Origin: Prolixibacteraceae bacterium UBA6162
Lineage (GTDB): Bacteria > Bacteroidota > Bacteroidia > Bacteroidales > Prolixibacteraceae
Length of the DNA: 11,010 bases
Direction: 5' to 3'
Assembly: GCA_002428215.1 (NCBI GenBank)
Contig: DIUI01000030.1
Span: 1 to 11,010 of the forward strand
Shown piece after piece: positions 1 to 5,706 of the stretch (positions are counted from its first letter, which is position 1; every line of letters starts with the position of its first letter). A program made the position numbers and the translations under genes. Under the pieces are notes generated by a model, which worked only from the letters and a program-made list of their open reading frames with translations, did not search any database and had not been told where the DNA came from.

Positions 1-773
1 GGGTTGGCCAGGGTGTCGCCCCGCACAATGCTGAACTCCTCAATGCCGTGCATAAACATGTTCATGCGGGCAATGGCGGAAGTAAGCAGGTTAATTTCTT
101 GTCCGTAGAGTTTCAGGGTGCGGTACTCCTTGCCTTCTTCCTTCAGGTGCAAAGCGCAGTTGAGCAGCAAACCGCCCGATCCGCAGGTGGGGTCGTACAC
201 GCTCTCGCCCGGTTGCGGGTCCATGATGAGGGTCATAAGCTTGACCACGGTACGGTTGGTATAAAACTCGGCAGCCGTATGTCCGCTATCGTCTGCAAAT
301 TCTTTGATCAGGTATTCATAGGCATTGCCCAGTTTGTCGTCTGCCACATGGCTCAGGCTGAGCTTGTGCTGGGAGTAATGCTCAATGAGGTTGGTGAGGG
401 TTTCATCGCTCAGGCGGTCTTTGTTGGTCCAGCTGGCATCGCCAAAAATACCGTAGAGCGTATCGGGGTTGGCTTTTTCAATGGCCCGCATGGCTTCCTG
501 CAGGGCCATGCCTACATTGGTGGTGGTTTCGCGCACCTTGTTCCAATGCGCATGCTCCGGTACCTGAAAATGGTGGTGCTCGGCAAAGGCGGCATATTCC
601 ATATCGCCATCGCTTTCTGCCAGGGCCTTTTCAAATTCTTCGTCATACACATCGCATATGCGCTTGAAGAAGAGCAGGGGGAAGATGTACTGCTTGTAAT
701 CCCCGGCATCAATAGTGCCTCGTAATAAGGTAGCGGCACCCCAGAGGTATTTTTCGAGTTGTTGTTGGGTCAT
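1..773 (-). CDS. hsdM: Type I restriction-modification DNA methyltransferase subunit HsdM, 5' part (runs off window)
   Basis: Partial gene: ATG at 773-771, open to the left edge, giving 257 codons with no stop. The N-terminal HsdM helical domain is residues 1-150 (FPLLFFKRICDVYDEE at 31-46). The start of the methyltransferase domain follows, with AAEFYTNRTVV (167-177), the SAM-binding motif I DPTCGSGGLLL (194-204), and YGQEINLLTSAIARMNMFMHGIEE (223-246, quoted in two parts: YGQEINLL and IARMNMFMHGIEE). In the family, HsdM uses SAM to methylate adenine at sites chosen by HsdS, and forms the M2S methylase that with HsdR makes the restriction enzyme. The NPPF catalytic motif would lie beyond the window. 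It is plainly related to the complete hsdM at 1231-2727, but many residues differ and it is GC-richer, so it is not a recent duplicate. The hsdS and hsdR genes probably follow off the left edge (inference). Confidence 0.93.
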   Translation of the reverse strand, partial: MTQQQLEKYLWGAATLLRGTIDAGDYKQYIFPLLFFKRICDVYDEEFEKALAESDGDMEYAAFAEHHHFQVPEHAHWNKVRETTTNVGMALQEAMRAIEKANPDTLYGIFGDASWTNKDRLSDETLTNLIEHYSQHKLSLSHVADDKLGNAYEYLIKEFADDSGHTAAEFYTNRTVVKLMTLIMDPQPGESVYDPTCGSGGLLLNCALHLKEEGKEYRTLKLYGQEINLLTSAIARMNMFMHGIEEFSIVRGDTLAN

Positions 774-783
774 ATTTTCATCA

Positions 784-853
784 TTAACCACGGAGAGCAC
801 AGAGTCGCTCAGAGGTTTTCTCTGTGTTAATCAGTGTCCTCTGTGGTGAATTT
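784..853. repeat. CACAGAG-type interspersed repeat, copy A plus inverted partial copy
   Basis: Positions 821-853 match 1225-1257 at 28 of 33 bases in the same orientation, so the two are direct repeats flanking the GxxExxY gene. Immediately to the left, 784-804 is a shorter related unit in opposite orientation (core ACCACGGAGAGCACAGAG), making the whole an imperfect inverted arrangement. Copy A begins directly after the GxxExxY stop codon (854-856) and fills most of the gap before the partial hsdM at 773. Repeats of this look are common in Bacteroidetes intergenic DNA (from memory, not searched). Their function is unknown to me. Confidence 0.75.
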
Positions 854-1225
854 TCATACTATTATTCTTTTAATTCCAGTCTTCATTTGCTTCACATTAA
901 AATTGAGCAATAGTCCTAAATTCAATCCTGATAATTTCAAATAGGTCATAAGCTGTGCAGTATGAATAGGCGCTATTTCATCCACAGCCTTCAACTCCAG
1001 AATAACTTGGTGATTCACTAAAATATCAATCCGATAACCAGCATCCAATTTAATGTCATCATAAACCACCGGCAAAGCCTTTTGGCGTTCAACATGTAAT
1101 CCTGCTTTAATCAGCTCGTGTTCTAAGCACACTTCATAGGTTGACTCCAGCAAACCAGGTCCCAACTCAGAATGCACTTTATACGCGCATCCAATGATTT
1201 TAAATGTTAGTTCGTTTAACTCCAT
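854..1225 (-). CDS. GxxExxY protein (PDDEXK nuclease-like fold, unknown function)
   Basis: A 123-residue protein with the motif that names its family: GLLESTY (residues 24-30, within SELGPGLLESTYEVCLEHEL). A PDDEXK-like core follows: GYRIDILVN (63-71, acidic D67) and then ILELKAVD (75-82, an E-x-K pair), which is the usual arrangement of metal-binding acid residues in this nuclease superfamily. The length is typical (about 120-130 residues). Family members are widespread in Bacteroidetes and other environmental bacteria, and their function is not established. The start codon lies 5 bp after the stop of the upstream hsdM, so the two are probably cotranscribed. The gene sits exactly between two direct repeats (821-853 and 1225-1257), which suggests arrival as a repeat-gene-repeat cassette (inference). 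A restriction role is tempting from the neighbourhood but not shown. Confidence 0.9.
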   Translation of the reverse strand: MELNELTFKIIGCAYKVHSELGPGLLESTYEVCLEHELIKAGLHVERQKALPVVYDDIKLDAGYRIDILVNHQVILELKAVDEIAPIHTAQLMTYLKLSGLNLGLLLNFNVKQMKTGIKRIIV

Positions 1226-1257
1226 CTGTGCTAATCTGTGTGCTCTATGGTGAATTC
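1225..1257. repeat. CACAGAG-type interspersed repeat, copy B, overlapping the 3' end of hsdM
   Basis: Direct partner of 821-853 (28 of 33 identical). It runs from the first base of the GxxExxY start codon back across the hsdM stop codon (1231-1233). Read on the minus strand it encodes the last hsdM residues EFTIEHTD and the TAG stop, so part of the repeat has become coding sequence. Confidence 0.75.
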
Positions 1258-2727
1258 CTTTAAAATCGTTTTAAATTTTTCCTCCGCTTTCAAACTTTCT
1301 TCCCAGGCCATTTTCAAATTTGCCAGCACTTCTTCTACTGAAGGTAGATTGTCTTCAATAATCTTTTCTACATATAGCGGAATGTTCAGGTTAAAGTCGT
1401 TTTCTTTCAGTTCATCCAATGCAGCCACCTTTACATAATTCTCCACATCAGCGAAGGATTTATACCAATCGAAAATCTGATTAACATGCTCAGTCTCCAG
1501 GTAGTTTTGTGCTCTGCCAACTCGCACCTGATTGGAAGCATCAATAAAAAGGACTTTGCCTTTTTTGTCGGCATCTTTGTTTTGTTTAAATACCATCACA
1601 CAAGCAGCCAGTTGTGTACCGTAGAAAATATTGGGACCTAAACCAATTACTGCCTCAAGCATATCTTGCTTGATCAGTTCTTCGCGAATGCGACCCTCGG
1701 CACCTTTTCTGAAAAGGGCTCCATGAGGCAAGACTACTGTCATACGCCCGGTGCTGTTCATGGATTTGATCATGTGCTGCACCCAGGCCATGTCGCCATT
1801 TCCTTGCGGAGGTACACCGGCTATGTTTCTTCCGAAAGGGTCATTCGCCCAATTTTCAGCGCCCCATTCTTTCAGTGAAAATGGTGGATTAGCAATCACA
1901 CAATCGAAAGTTTTTAATCCATCTGCTTCAAAGAAGGCAGGGTTTCGCAAAGTATCGCCCCGGAAAATTTGAAAATCTTCAATACCATGCAAGAACATGT
2001 TCATTCGCGCTATGGAGCTGGAAGTCAAGTTCTTTTCTTGTCCGTATAATTTTAATGTGCGGTAATCTTCATTTTGATCTTTGAGGTGATTCACACATTC
2101 CAACAACATTCCACCCGTTCCGCAGGCCGGATCATAAATGGTTTCTCCTTCGTGCGGGTCGAGTATCAATCCCAACAAATGAACCACTGAACGAGGGGTG
2201 TAGAATTCACCTGCTTTTTTGTTGGTGAGATCTGCAAAATGCTTGATCAGGTATTCGTACGATTGACCAAGCAAGTCAGAATCCACATTGCTGTTCGACA
2301 GATTGTATTGTGAAAAGTGTTCAATCAGGTCAATAAGCAAGCGGTCCGACAGTTTGTTTTTATTACTCCATTGGGCATCACCAAAAATGCCATAAAGAAA
2401 CTCCTGGTTGGCTTGTTCAATACCCCGCAAGGCCTGTTCAATGGCCAGTCCCACATTAGTAGTCGTTTCTCTGACATTTTTCCAATGGCAGTCTTCGGGC
2501 AAAATAAAGCGGTGAAACTCCGGTAGAGAAGCATATTCAGTATCACCTTCTGATTCTTGTAGGGCATTTTGGTATTCTTCGTCATATACATCCGATATGC
2601 GTTTGAAGAATAGCAGCGGGAATATGTACACCTTAAAATCCGATGCATCGACCGGGCCTTTTAATATCCAGGCGGCTTTGGAAAGGTATTGCTCCAGTTG
2701 GGAGAGGGTGAGTTTATCTTTGGTCAT
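1231..2727 (-). CDS. hsdM: Type I restriction-modification DNA methyltransferase subunit HsdM, complete
   Basis: 498 residues, a normal HsdM length. The N-terminal helical domain covers about residues 1-165 (FPLLFFKRISDVYDEE at 36-51). The N6-adenine methyltransferase domain shows GEFYTPRSVVHLL (173-185), SAM motif I DPACGTGGML (199-208) and the catalytic motif NPPF (280-283), so the enzyme looks intact. The ATG at 2727 overlaps the end of the XRE regulator gene by 14 bp, indicating one operon and probable translational coupling. The last eight residues (EFTIEHTD) and the stop are encoded by a dispersed repeat, so the natural C-terminus may have been replaced. Downstream there is no hsdS: instead come the GxxExxY gene and then a second, different hsdM. 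Family knowledge says HsdM needs an HsdS for target recognition. Here it may be orphaned, or may borrow an HsdS from the next system off the left edge (inference). Confidence 0.95.
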   Translation of the reverse strand: MTKDKLTLSQLEQYLSKAAWILKGPVDASDFKVYIFPLLFFKRISDVYDEEYQNALQESEGDTEYASLPEFHRFILPEDCHWKNVRETTTNVGLAIEQALRGIEQANQEFLYGIFGDAQWSNKNKLSDRLLIDLIEHFSQYNLSNSNVDSDLLGQSYEYLIKHFADLTNKKAGEFYTPRSVVHLLGLILDPHEGETIYDPACGTGGMLLECVNHLKDQNEDYRTLKLYGQEKNLTSSSIARMNMFLHGIEDFQIFRGDTLRNPAFFEADGLKTFDCVIANPPFSLKEWGAENWANDPFGRNIAGVPPQGNGDMAWVQHMIKSMNSTGRMTVVLPHGALFRKGAEGRIREELIKQDMLEAVIGLGPNIFYGTQLAACVMVFKQNKDADKKGKVLFIDASNQVRVGRAQNYLETEHVNQIFDWYKSFADVENYVKVAALDELKENDFNLNIPLYVEKIIEDNLPSVEEVLANLKMAWEESLKAEEKFKTILKEFTIEHTD

Positions 2728-2920
2728 GTTTCTTGGTTGACATAATTAATTCTCTTATATCCACATCTAGGATTCCTACAATTTCGGTCAGCACCTCCAG
2801 TCTTGGTTGTTGTCTGTTCTGCACATAAGAGTTAACCATGTTGTAACTCTTCCCCAGTTTTTCAGCCAGCCAAGTCTGTTTAATCCCTTTGTCTGCAAGA
2901 ACTTCTTTGATTCGATTCAT
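2714..2920 (-). CDS. XRE-family helix-turn-helix regulator, upstream of hsdM
   Basis: A 68-residue single-domain DNA-binding protein. The helix-turn-helix spans about residues 4-55: IKQTWLAEKLGKSYNMVNSY holds the two HTH helices, followed by the conserved NRQQPRLEVLTEIVGILDVD segment. I chose the ATG at 2920 (MNRIKEVL). A longer reading from 2962 would add a residue stretch rich in Ile/Tyr that overlaps the promoter-like sequence and does not belong to the HTH fold. The 3' end overlaps the hsdM start by 14 bp, so it is the first gene of the operon. Small XRE proteins in this position often act as controller proteins that time expression of restriction-modification genes. That role is inference here. 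Confidence 0.85.
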   Translation of the reverse strand: MNRIKEVLADKGIKQTWLAEKLGKSYNMVNSYVQNRQQPRLEVLTEIVGILDVDIRELIMSTKKHDQR

Positions 2921-2948
2921 TGCTGTCAAATTATACGAAATTAAAATA

Positions 2949-2979
2949 CAAATATATCTCATATAATAAGATATAAAGT
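2949..2979 (-). promoter_or_regulatory. Candidate Bacteroidetes promoter for the XRE-hsdM operon
   Basis: On the minus strand, TATATTTG at 2956-2949 matches the Bacteroidetes -7 element TAnnTTTG exactly. It would place the transcript start roughly 20-25 nt before the ATG at 2920. The upstream -33 region (around 2974-2979) is only a weak match, so this remains tentative. Confidence 0.4.
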
Positions 2980-3404
2980 GATGATTATTCTTGGTATCGG
3001 TGGGTGATTTGGCTCTATTGCAAAGCTTGGTTTGTGAGGTGGCTTGTGCGGCTTTGTAAATTTGCCAAATGCGGGTTGGCAGAGAAATTTTAAAAAATGC
3101 GAAGGGAGGGCTTTATCTTTTTCAAATTTCACCTCTCTGAATAGCAAAACACGGTCAGTCTGTTTGTCTGTCCGCACGGTCGATATGGTTTCTATGTCCA
3201 GTCCATTTTCATTCATTGTCTTGCTGTGTCGTCTGTCTTTAGCATTGGTGGTAACGAAATAGCGTTTTATTTTTTGGTTTCCTCAAATATAGTTTATAAA
3301 AGGTTGTTTTACAATATATTCCCGATTGCTTCTTTTGAAAAGGGGTAGGAAATTAAAAATAAAACCGAGTTGGCCTAAGCCGCTAAGTGCGTTATGGTGG
3401 TGGT
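2957..3404. other. Gene-poor AT-rich intergenic stretch
   Basis: No convincing gene. A minus-strand reading frame of 85 codons (3216-2959, starting MNENGLDIETISTVRTDKQ) lies downstream of a good promoter match, but its C-terminal half is low in complexity (KPHKPPHKPSF) and I recognise no family. It could be a decayed mobile segment or a transcribed leader for the XRE-hsdM operon. The short plus-strand frames here look fortuitous. Confidence 0.4.
3284..3314 (-). promoter_or_regulatory. Candidate Bacteroidetes promoter, minus strand
   Basis: Minus-strand TATATTTG at 3291-3284 matches TAnnTTTG exactly, with TTGT at 3314-3311 exactly 19 nt upstream as a -33 element. This is the best promoter match in the window. 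It points towards the unexplained 85-codon frame (3216-2959) and, further on, the XRE-hsdM operon. In the second case the mRNA would carry a leader of about 350 nt. Confidence 0.5.
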
Positions 3405-3640
3405 TGAGTAAGCTCCCCCAAAAAACAGGTCGGTGGTTCTTAAACCAACCTTCTTTTTTAGTATTGCTGAATGAAGAACTTCCTTTTATGTTACAGGAGG
3501 TGGGGAGTATGATCCGCTGTTGTATTTAATTCAAAGAGAATGAGGCCTTGTTCTACCTCGTTCTATTTTAGTTTCCAGTTGGCTTTTAAATGAAGAAATC
3601 GATTTTCGAAGTTTAGTGAAAATAGGGGAGCTTACATTGG
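3405..3640 (+). mobile_element. Short element with IS3-family-like ends (left of fic)
   Basis: The left end reads inward as TGAGTAAGCTCCCCCAAAAA (from 3405). The right end, read inward on the minus strand from 3640, is CCAATGTAAGCTCCCCTATT. Both share TAAGCTCCCC, so they form terminal inverted repeats about 236 bp apart. The same two end types recur in the element at 4552-4857. The interior encodes no recognisable transposase, so it could move only with a transposase supplied in trans. By the end types it lies in opposite orientation to the right-hand element. It stops 16 bp from the fic stop codon. Confidence 0.5.
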
Positions 3641-3656
3641 CGTTTCGTTGTTTTTA

Positions 3657-4538
3657 TTAATTATTTTCTTCGTAGTAATAGGAATAGTCGATCCCTTTCA
3701 TAAACATTTCACGGTCATTTATTTTGTCAGTAAGAGCATTATACAGAAGCGTCTTTAGAGTATTACTTTCAGTTGGACTTAGCATCATAGCATTCATATA
3801 GTCTCGTTTACTTATTTTACTCCAATCAACGCATTTTTTGAGGCGTAGTTTTAACATCATATCCAACCATATTCGAGTGCTTCTGCCATTACCGTCCATG
3901 AAAGGGTGTGCAATGTTCATTTCAATATATTTGTTTACGATATCATCAAATGTACCCTCAGGCATTGCTTCATTTTGTTGGAGTGTATCGGCTAAAAAGG
4001 ATGAAACAGCAAATTGAAAACCGCCTTTTGAAATATTCTTTTGTCTGATTTGTCCGGCATAATTATAGAGTCCCCCAAACAAATAGGCATGAATTTGTTG
4101 CAAGCCTTTTGCTGTCCCTACTTCAATGCTTTCTATAAACGAACTTTCAAATAAAGCATACGCTTTTGTTTTACTTTTCGCGTCGATACTCTCATCACTG
4201 TAGGTAAACCATTCAATAAACCGATTGGCTTTTTTACCCGGGAATTCTTTACCCAGTGCGATTATGCCGTTGTAATCCAACATATCAGCAAAACGTCTTT
4301 TACCGTCTGGAGCAAGAAACTTCAACTGGGTAGTAGCACTAACCACTTGACTATTTTCTTTCTTTAACTTTGCTTTTAGGTATTTCCAATAATTGCGGGT
4401 TTTTGCATAGTCGTTTTGGTCAGTAAGCACCGCTAAAATATCCAACACCGAAAACCACCACTTGGCATTTTCTTCATCCCATATAGCTCGCACTTCGCGG
4501 TCGTCAAAGAAACGAATGGAAATTTTCGTATTACTCAT
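3657..4538 (-). CDS. Bro-N-like/Fic domain fusion protein (class III-type Fic, probable AMP-transferase)
   Basis: 293 residues. The N-terminal part (about 5-110) resembles the Bro-N/RhuM phage antirepressor-type domain, with VRAIWDEENAKWWFSVLDIL (16-35) and YWKYLKAKLKKEN (50-62). The C-terminal part (about 125-293) is a Fic domain with the complete active-site motif HPFMDGNGRSTR (211-222): H211 is the catalytic base, D215 binds metal, and N217, R219 and R222 bind the nucleotide phosphates. Such enzymes usually transfer AMP to a target-protein hydroxyl. The C-terminus SYYYEEN (286-292) fits the class III inhibitory motif [S/T]xxxE[G/N] except that Glu replaces the final Gly/Asn; E290 is the inhibitory glutamate. 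Genes of this build occur among toxin-like and phage-related accessory genes, and the target here is unknown. It is AT-rich, stands alone on its strand, and is tightly enclosed by two IS-derived elements (16 bp after the stop, 13 bp before the start), which suggests transfer. Confidence 0.88.
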   Translation of the reverse strand: MSNTKISIRFFDDREVRAIWDEENAKWWFSVLDILAVLTDQNDYAKTRNYWKYLKAKLKKENSQVVSATTQLKFLAPDGKRRFADMLDYNGIIALGKEFPGKKANRFIEWFTYSDESIDAKSKTKAYALFESSFIESIEVGTAKGLQQIHAYLFGGLYNYAGQIRQKNISKGGFQFAVSSFLADTLQQNEAMPEGTFDDIVNKYIEMNIAHPFMDGNGRSTRIWLDMMLKLRLKKCVDWSKISKRDYMNAMMLSPTESNTLKTLLYNALTDKINDREMFMKGIDYSYYYEENN

Positions 4539-4551
4539 AAATAGATGTTCA

Positions 4552-4857
4552 CCAATGAAGGCTCCCCATTTTCAGTACAGTTTAAAAGTAGAAAATTTTC
4601 ATCATAGTAGAAGTATTAATCATAGGGTTGGGCTCCGTTTCGTTTCGGCTAAGCCTTCGCTCCACTAAGCTCAACAGAAGCGGCCACATTGACGGCTGAG
4701 CCTTGTTTTAGATACGGTACCGGGGGTAACCCTCGCAGAGCATCATGGGGCCGGTGGTGATTGTAATCGTACATGTGCTCTTTTTCATGCTTTACGTTTC
4801 TAAAATTAAGACTTTTGTCTACTTTTAAAACGAACTTTTTTTGGGAGAGCTTACCCC
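4552..4857 (-). mobile_element. Internally deleted IS3-family element (right of fic)
   Basis: On the minus strand the left end reads GGTAAGCTCTCCCAAAAAAA (from about 4855). The right end, read inward on the plus strand from 4552, is CCAATGAAGGCTCCCCATTT. Both ends continue into a shared TTTAAAAGTAGA, so the inverted repeats extend over about 37 imperfect bases. Between them is an OrfA-like start (ATG at 4788, MKKS) joined to the last part of an OrfB transposase. This is the expected product of one internal deletion that kept both ends, so the element is mobilisable only in trans. Element length is about 300 bp. I could not define a target-site duplication. Confidence 0.6.
4649..4788 (-). pseudogene. 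IS3-family transposase remnant (OrfA start joined to OrfB C-terminus)
   Basis: The fragment ends in a stop at 4649-4651. Its reading HMYDYNHHRPHDALRGLPPV (encoded from about 4775 leftward) is the conserved C-terminal YN-RPH-AL-G-PP signature of IS3-family OrfB integrases, which lies after the DDE catalytic core. The whole core is missing. The ATG at 4788 begins MKKS, a common OrfA start, in a different frame. The deletion join is therefore near 4770-4776 (inference). The remnant cannot encode an active enzyme. Confidence 0.7.
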
Positions 4858-4858
4858 C

Positions 4859-5017
4859 TGCCCAATTCGCAAAATCATAGAAACCAAAGATTTTCATGCC
4901 TTGCAAACGCATCCTACGCTAACCATTTCACAATTCAAGGCAGCTGCCATCAGTTACAGCGAGGTGATTCCTGTTTACAGCAAAGATTATATTAACCTTG
5001 AAAGATTTGCTGCATAA
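4859..5017 (+). pseudogene. 3' remnant of an unidentified gene, cut off by the IS3-derived element
   Basis: An open plus-strand frame emerges directly from the outer end of the element at about 4857 and runs for about 52 codons to TAA at 5015-5017. The reading includes ETKDFHALQTHPTLTISQF and ends SYSEVIPVYSKDYINLERFAA (given here as one segment in part: VIPVYSKDYINLERFAA). It has no start codon of its own and the composition looks like true coding sequence. The last base of the stop codon is the first base of the RAYT start (TAATG), which is typical of translationally coupled genes. The complete ancestor presumably continued to the left before insertion of the element. I do not recognise the family. 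Confidence 0.45.
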
Positions 5018-5676
5018 TGTCGGATAGGTTTCAAAATAAATATCGAATAGAATCAGCGAGGTTAAAACAATGGGATTATGGATGGAATGCATCCTATTTT
5101 GTGACCATTTGTACACAGGGAAGGATTTGTTTTTTTGGTGATGTGGTGAATAACGAAATGGTTTTGAATGATATTGGGTCGATTGCCCAGGATTGTTGGA
5201 TGCAAATCCCCAAACATTTTCCATTTGTCAAATTGGGCCATCATGTGGTGATGCCAAATCATGTGCATGGGATTGTGGTAATTGACAAACCGGATGATAT
5301 ACAAAACGGTGAACGTGATGGTATTGATGCGATTAATCGTGATGGTATTGATGCGATTAATCGCGTTTGTAGAGACGCGATTAATCGCGTCTCTACAAAC
5401 GACATCATTGATCCCATCAATGCGTTCATACCATCACAAACCAAACAAAACGGTGGGATTACAGGAAATAACAATCCCATGTTGCATGATAATTTGTCGA
5501 AAATTATCCGGTGGTATAAAGGCAGAACCACATTTGAATCCCGGAAAATCATCAATGATTTCGCCTGGCAATCGCGATTTCACGACCATATCATCAGAAA
5601 TGATGAATCATTTCAACGGGTTTCAGAATATATAGTAAACAACCCTGCCAATTGGAAGAACGATGAATTCTTTTAG
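5017..5676 (+). CDS. RAYT: REP-associated tyrosine transposase (Y1 HUH family) with an in-frame palindromic insert
   Basis: 219 residues with the RAYT/IS200-like Y1 transposase features: WNASYFVTICTQGR (23-36), the HUH-type metal site MPNHVHGI (79-86, H82 and H84), the helix LSKIIRWYKGRTT (160-172) with Y167 as the likely nucleophile, and the C-terminal WQSRFHDHIIRND (184-196) and EYIVNNPANW (204-213) signatures. RAYTs are single-strand DNA nucleases that cut and join REP palindromes. Residues about 100-135 are unusual: RDGIDAIN occurs twice, then RVCRDAIN, then RVSTNDIIDPIN, encoded by a 24-bp tandem repeat and a perfect palindrome, falling between the HUH site and the tyrosine helix. The frame stays open, so the enzyme may still work with a surface loop there. 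The ATG at 5017 overlaps the stop of the upstream gene remnant. Confidence 0.9.
   Translation: MSDRFQNKYRIESARLKQWDYGWNASYFVTICTQGRICFFGDVVNNEMVLNDIGSIAQDCWMQIPKHFPFVKLGHHVVMPNHVHGIVVIDKPDDIQNGERDGIDAINRDGIDAINRVCRDAINRVSTNDIIDPINAFIPSQTKQNGGITGNNNPMLHDNLSKIIRWYKGRTTFESRKIINDFAWQSRFHDHIIRNDESFQRVSEYIVNNPANWKNDEFF
5314..5401 (+). repeat. REP-like palindrome and 24-bp tandem repeat inside the RAYT gene
   Basis: Positions 5364-5401 form a perfect 38-bp palindrome centred on GCGATTAATCGC, with outer arms GTAGAGACGC/GCGTCTCTAC. Immediately upstream, a 24-bp unit (5314-5337 and 5338-5361) is repeated exactly. The core GCGATTAATCG appears three times at exact 24-bp spacing (5329, 5353, 5377). The period equals eight codons, so the frame is kept. 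Palindromes with this GAGACGC arm are the sort of REP sequence associated with RAYTs (recalled, not searched). Confidence 0.9.
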
Positions 5677-5706
5677 TCAATGCCGGTTATAAATTGACCG
5701 CTTTTT
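5676..5706 (+). terminator. Candidate terminator after the RAYT gene
   Basis: The inverted repeat GTCAAT (5676-5681) / ATTGAC (5693-5698) is followed within 3 bp by a run of T (5702-5706). It sits in the 28-bp gap between the convergent RAYT and DUF5916 genes. The stem is short and the loop is 11 nt, so support is modest. Confidence 0.3.

Noticed and set aside
48..725. Long plus-strand open frame (225 codons) opposite the first hsdM
   Set aside because: It is the antisense shadow of a clear HsdM coding sequence and shows no recognisable domain.
1..2727. The two hsdM stretches considered as one duplicated or misassembled gene
   Set aside because: The protein sequences differ at many positions and the DNA differs in GC content, so they are distinct genes.
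3326..3529. Plus-strand frame of 67 codons crossing the left end of the first IS-like element
   Set aside because: It spans an element boundary, has low-complexity Trp/Leu composition and no family resemblance.
5314..5401. Repeats in the RAYT gene considered as a CRISPR array
   Set aside because: The copies are contiguous 24-bp tandem units and a palindrome with no spacers, and they are in frame within a coding gene.
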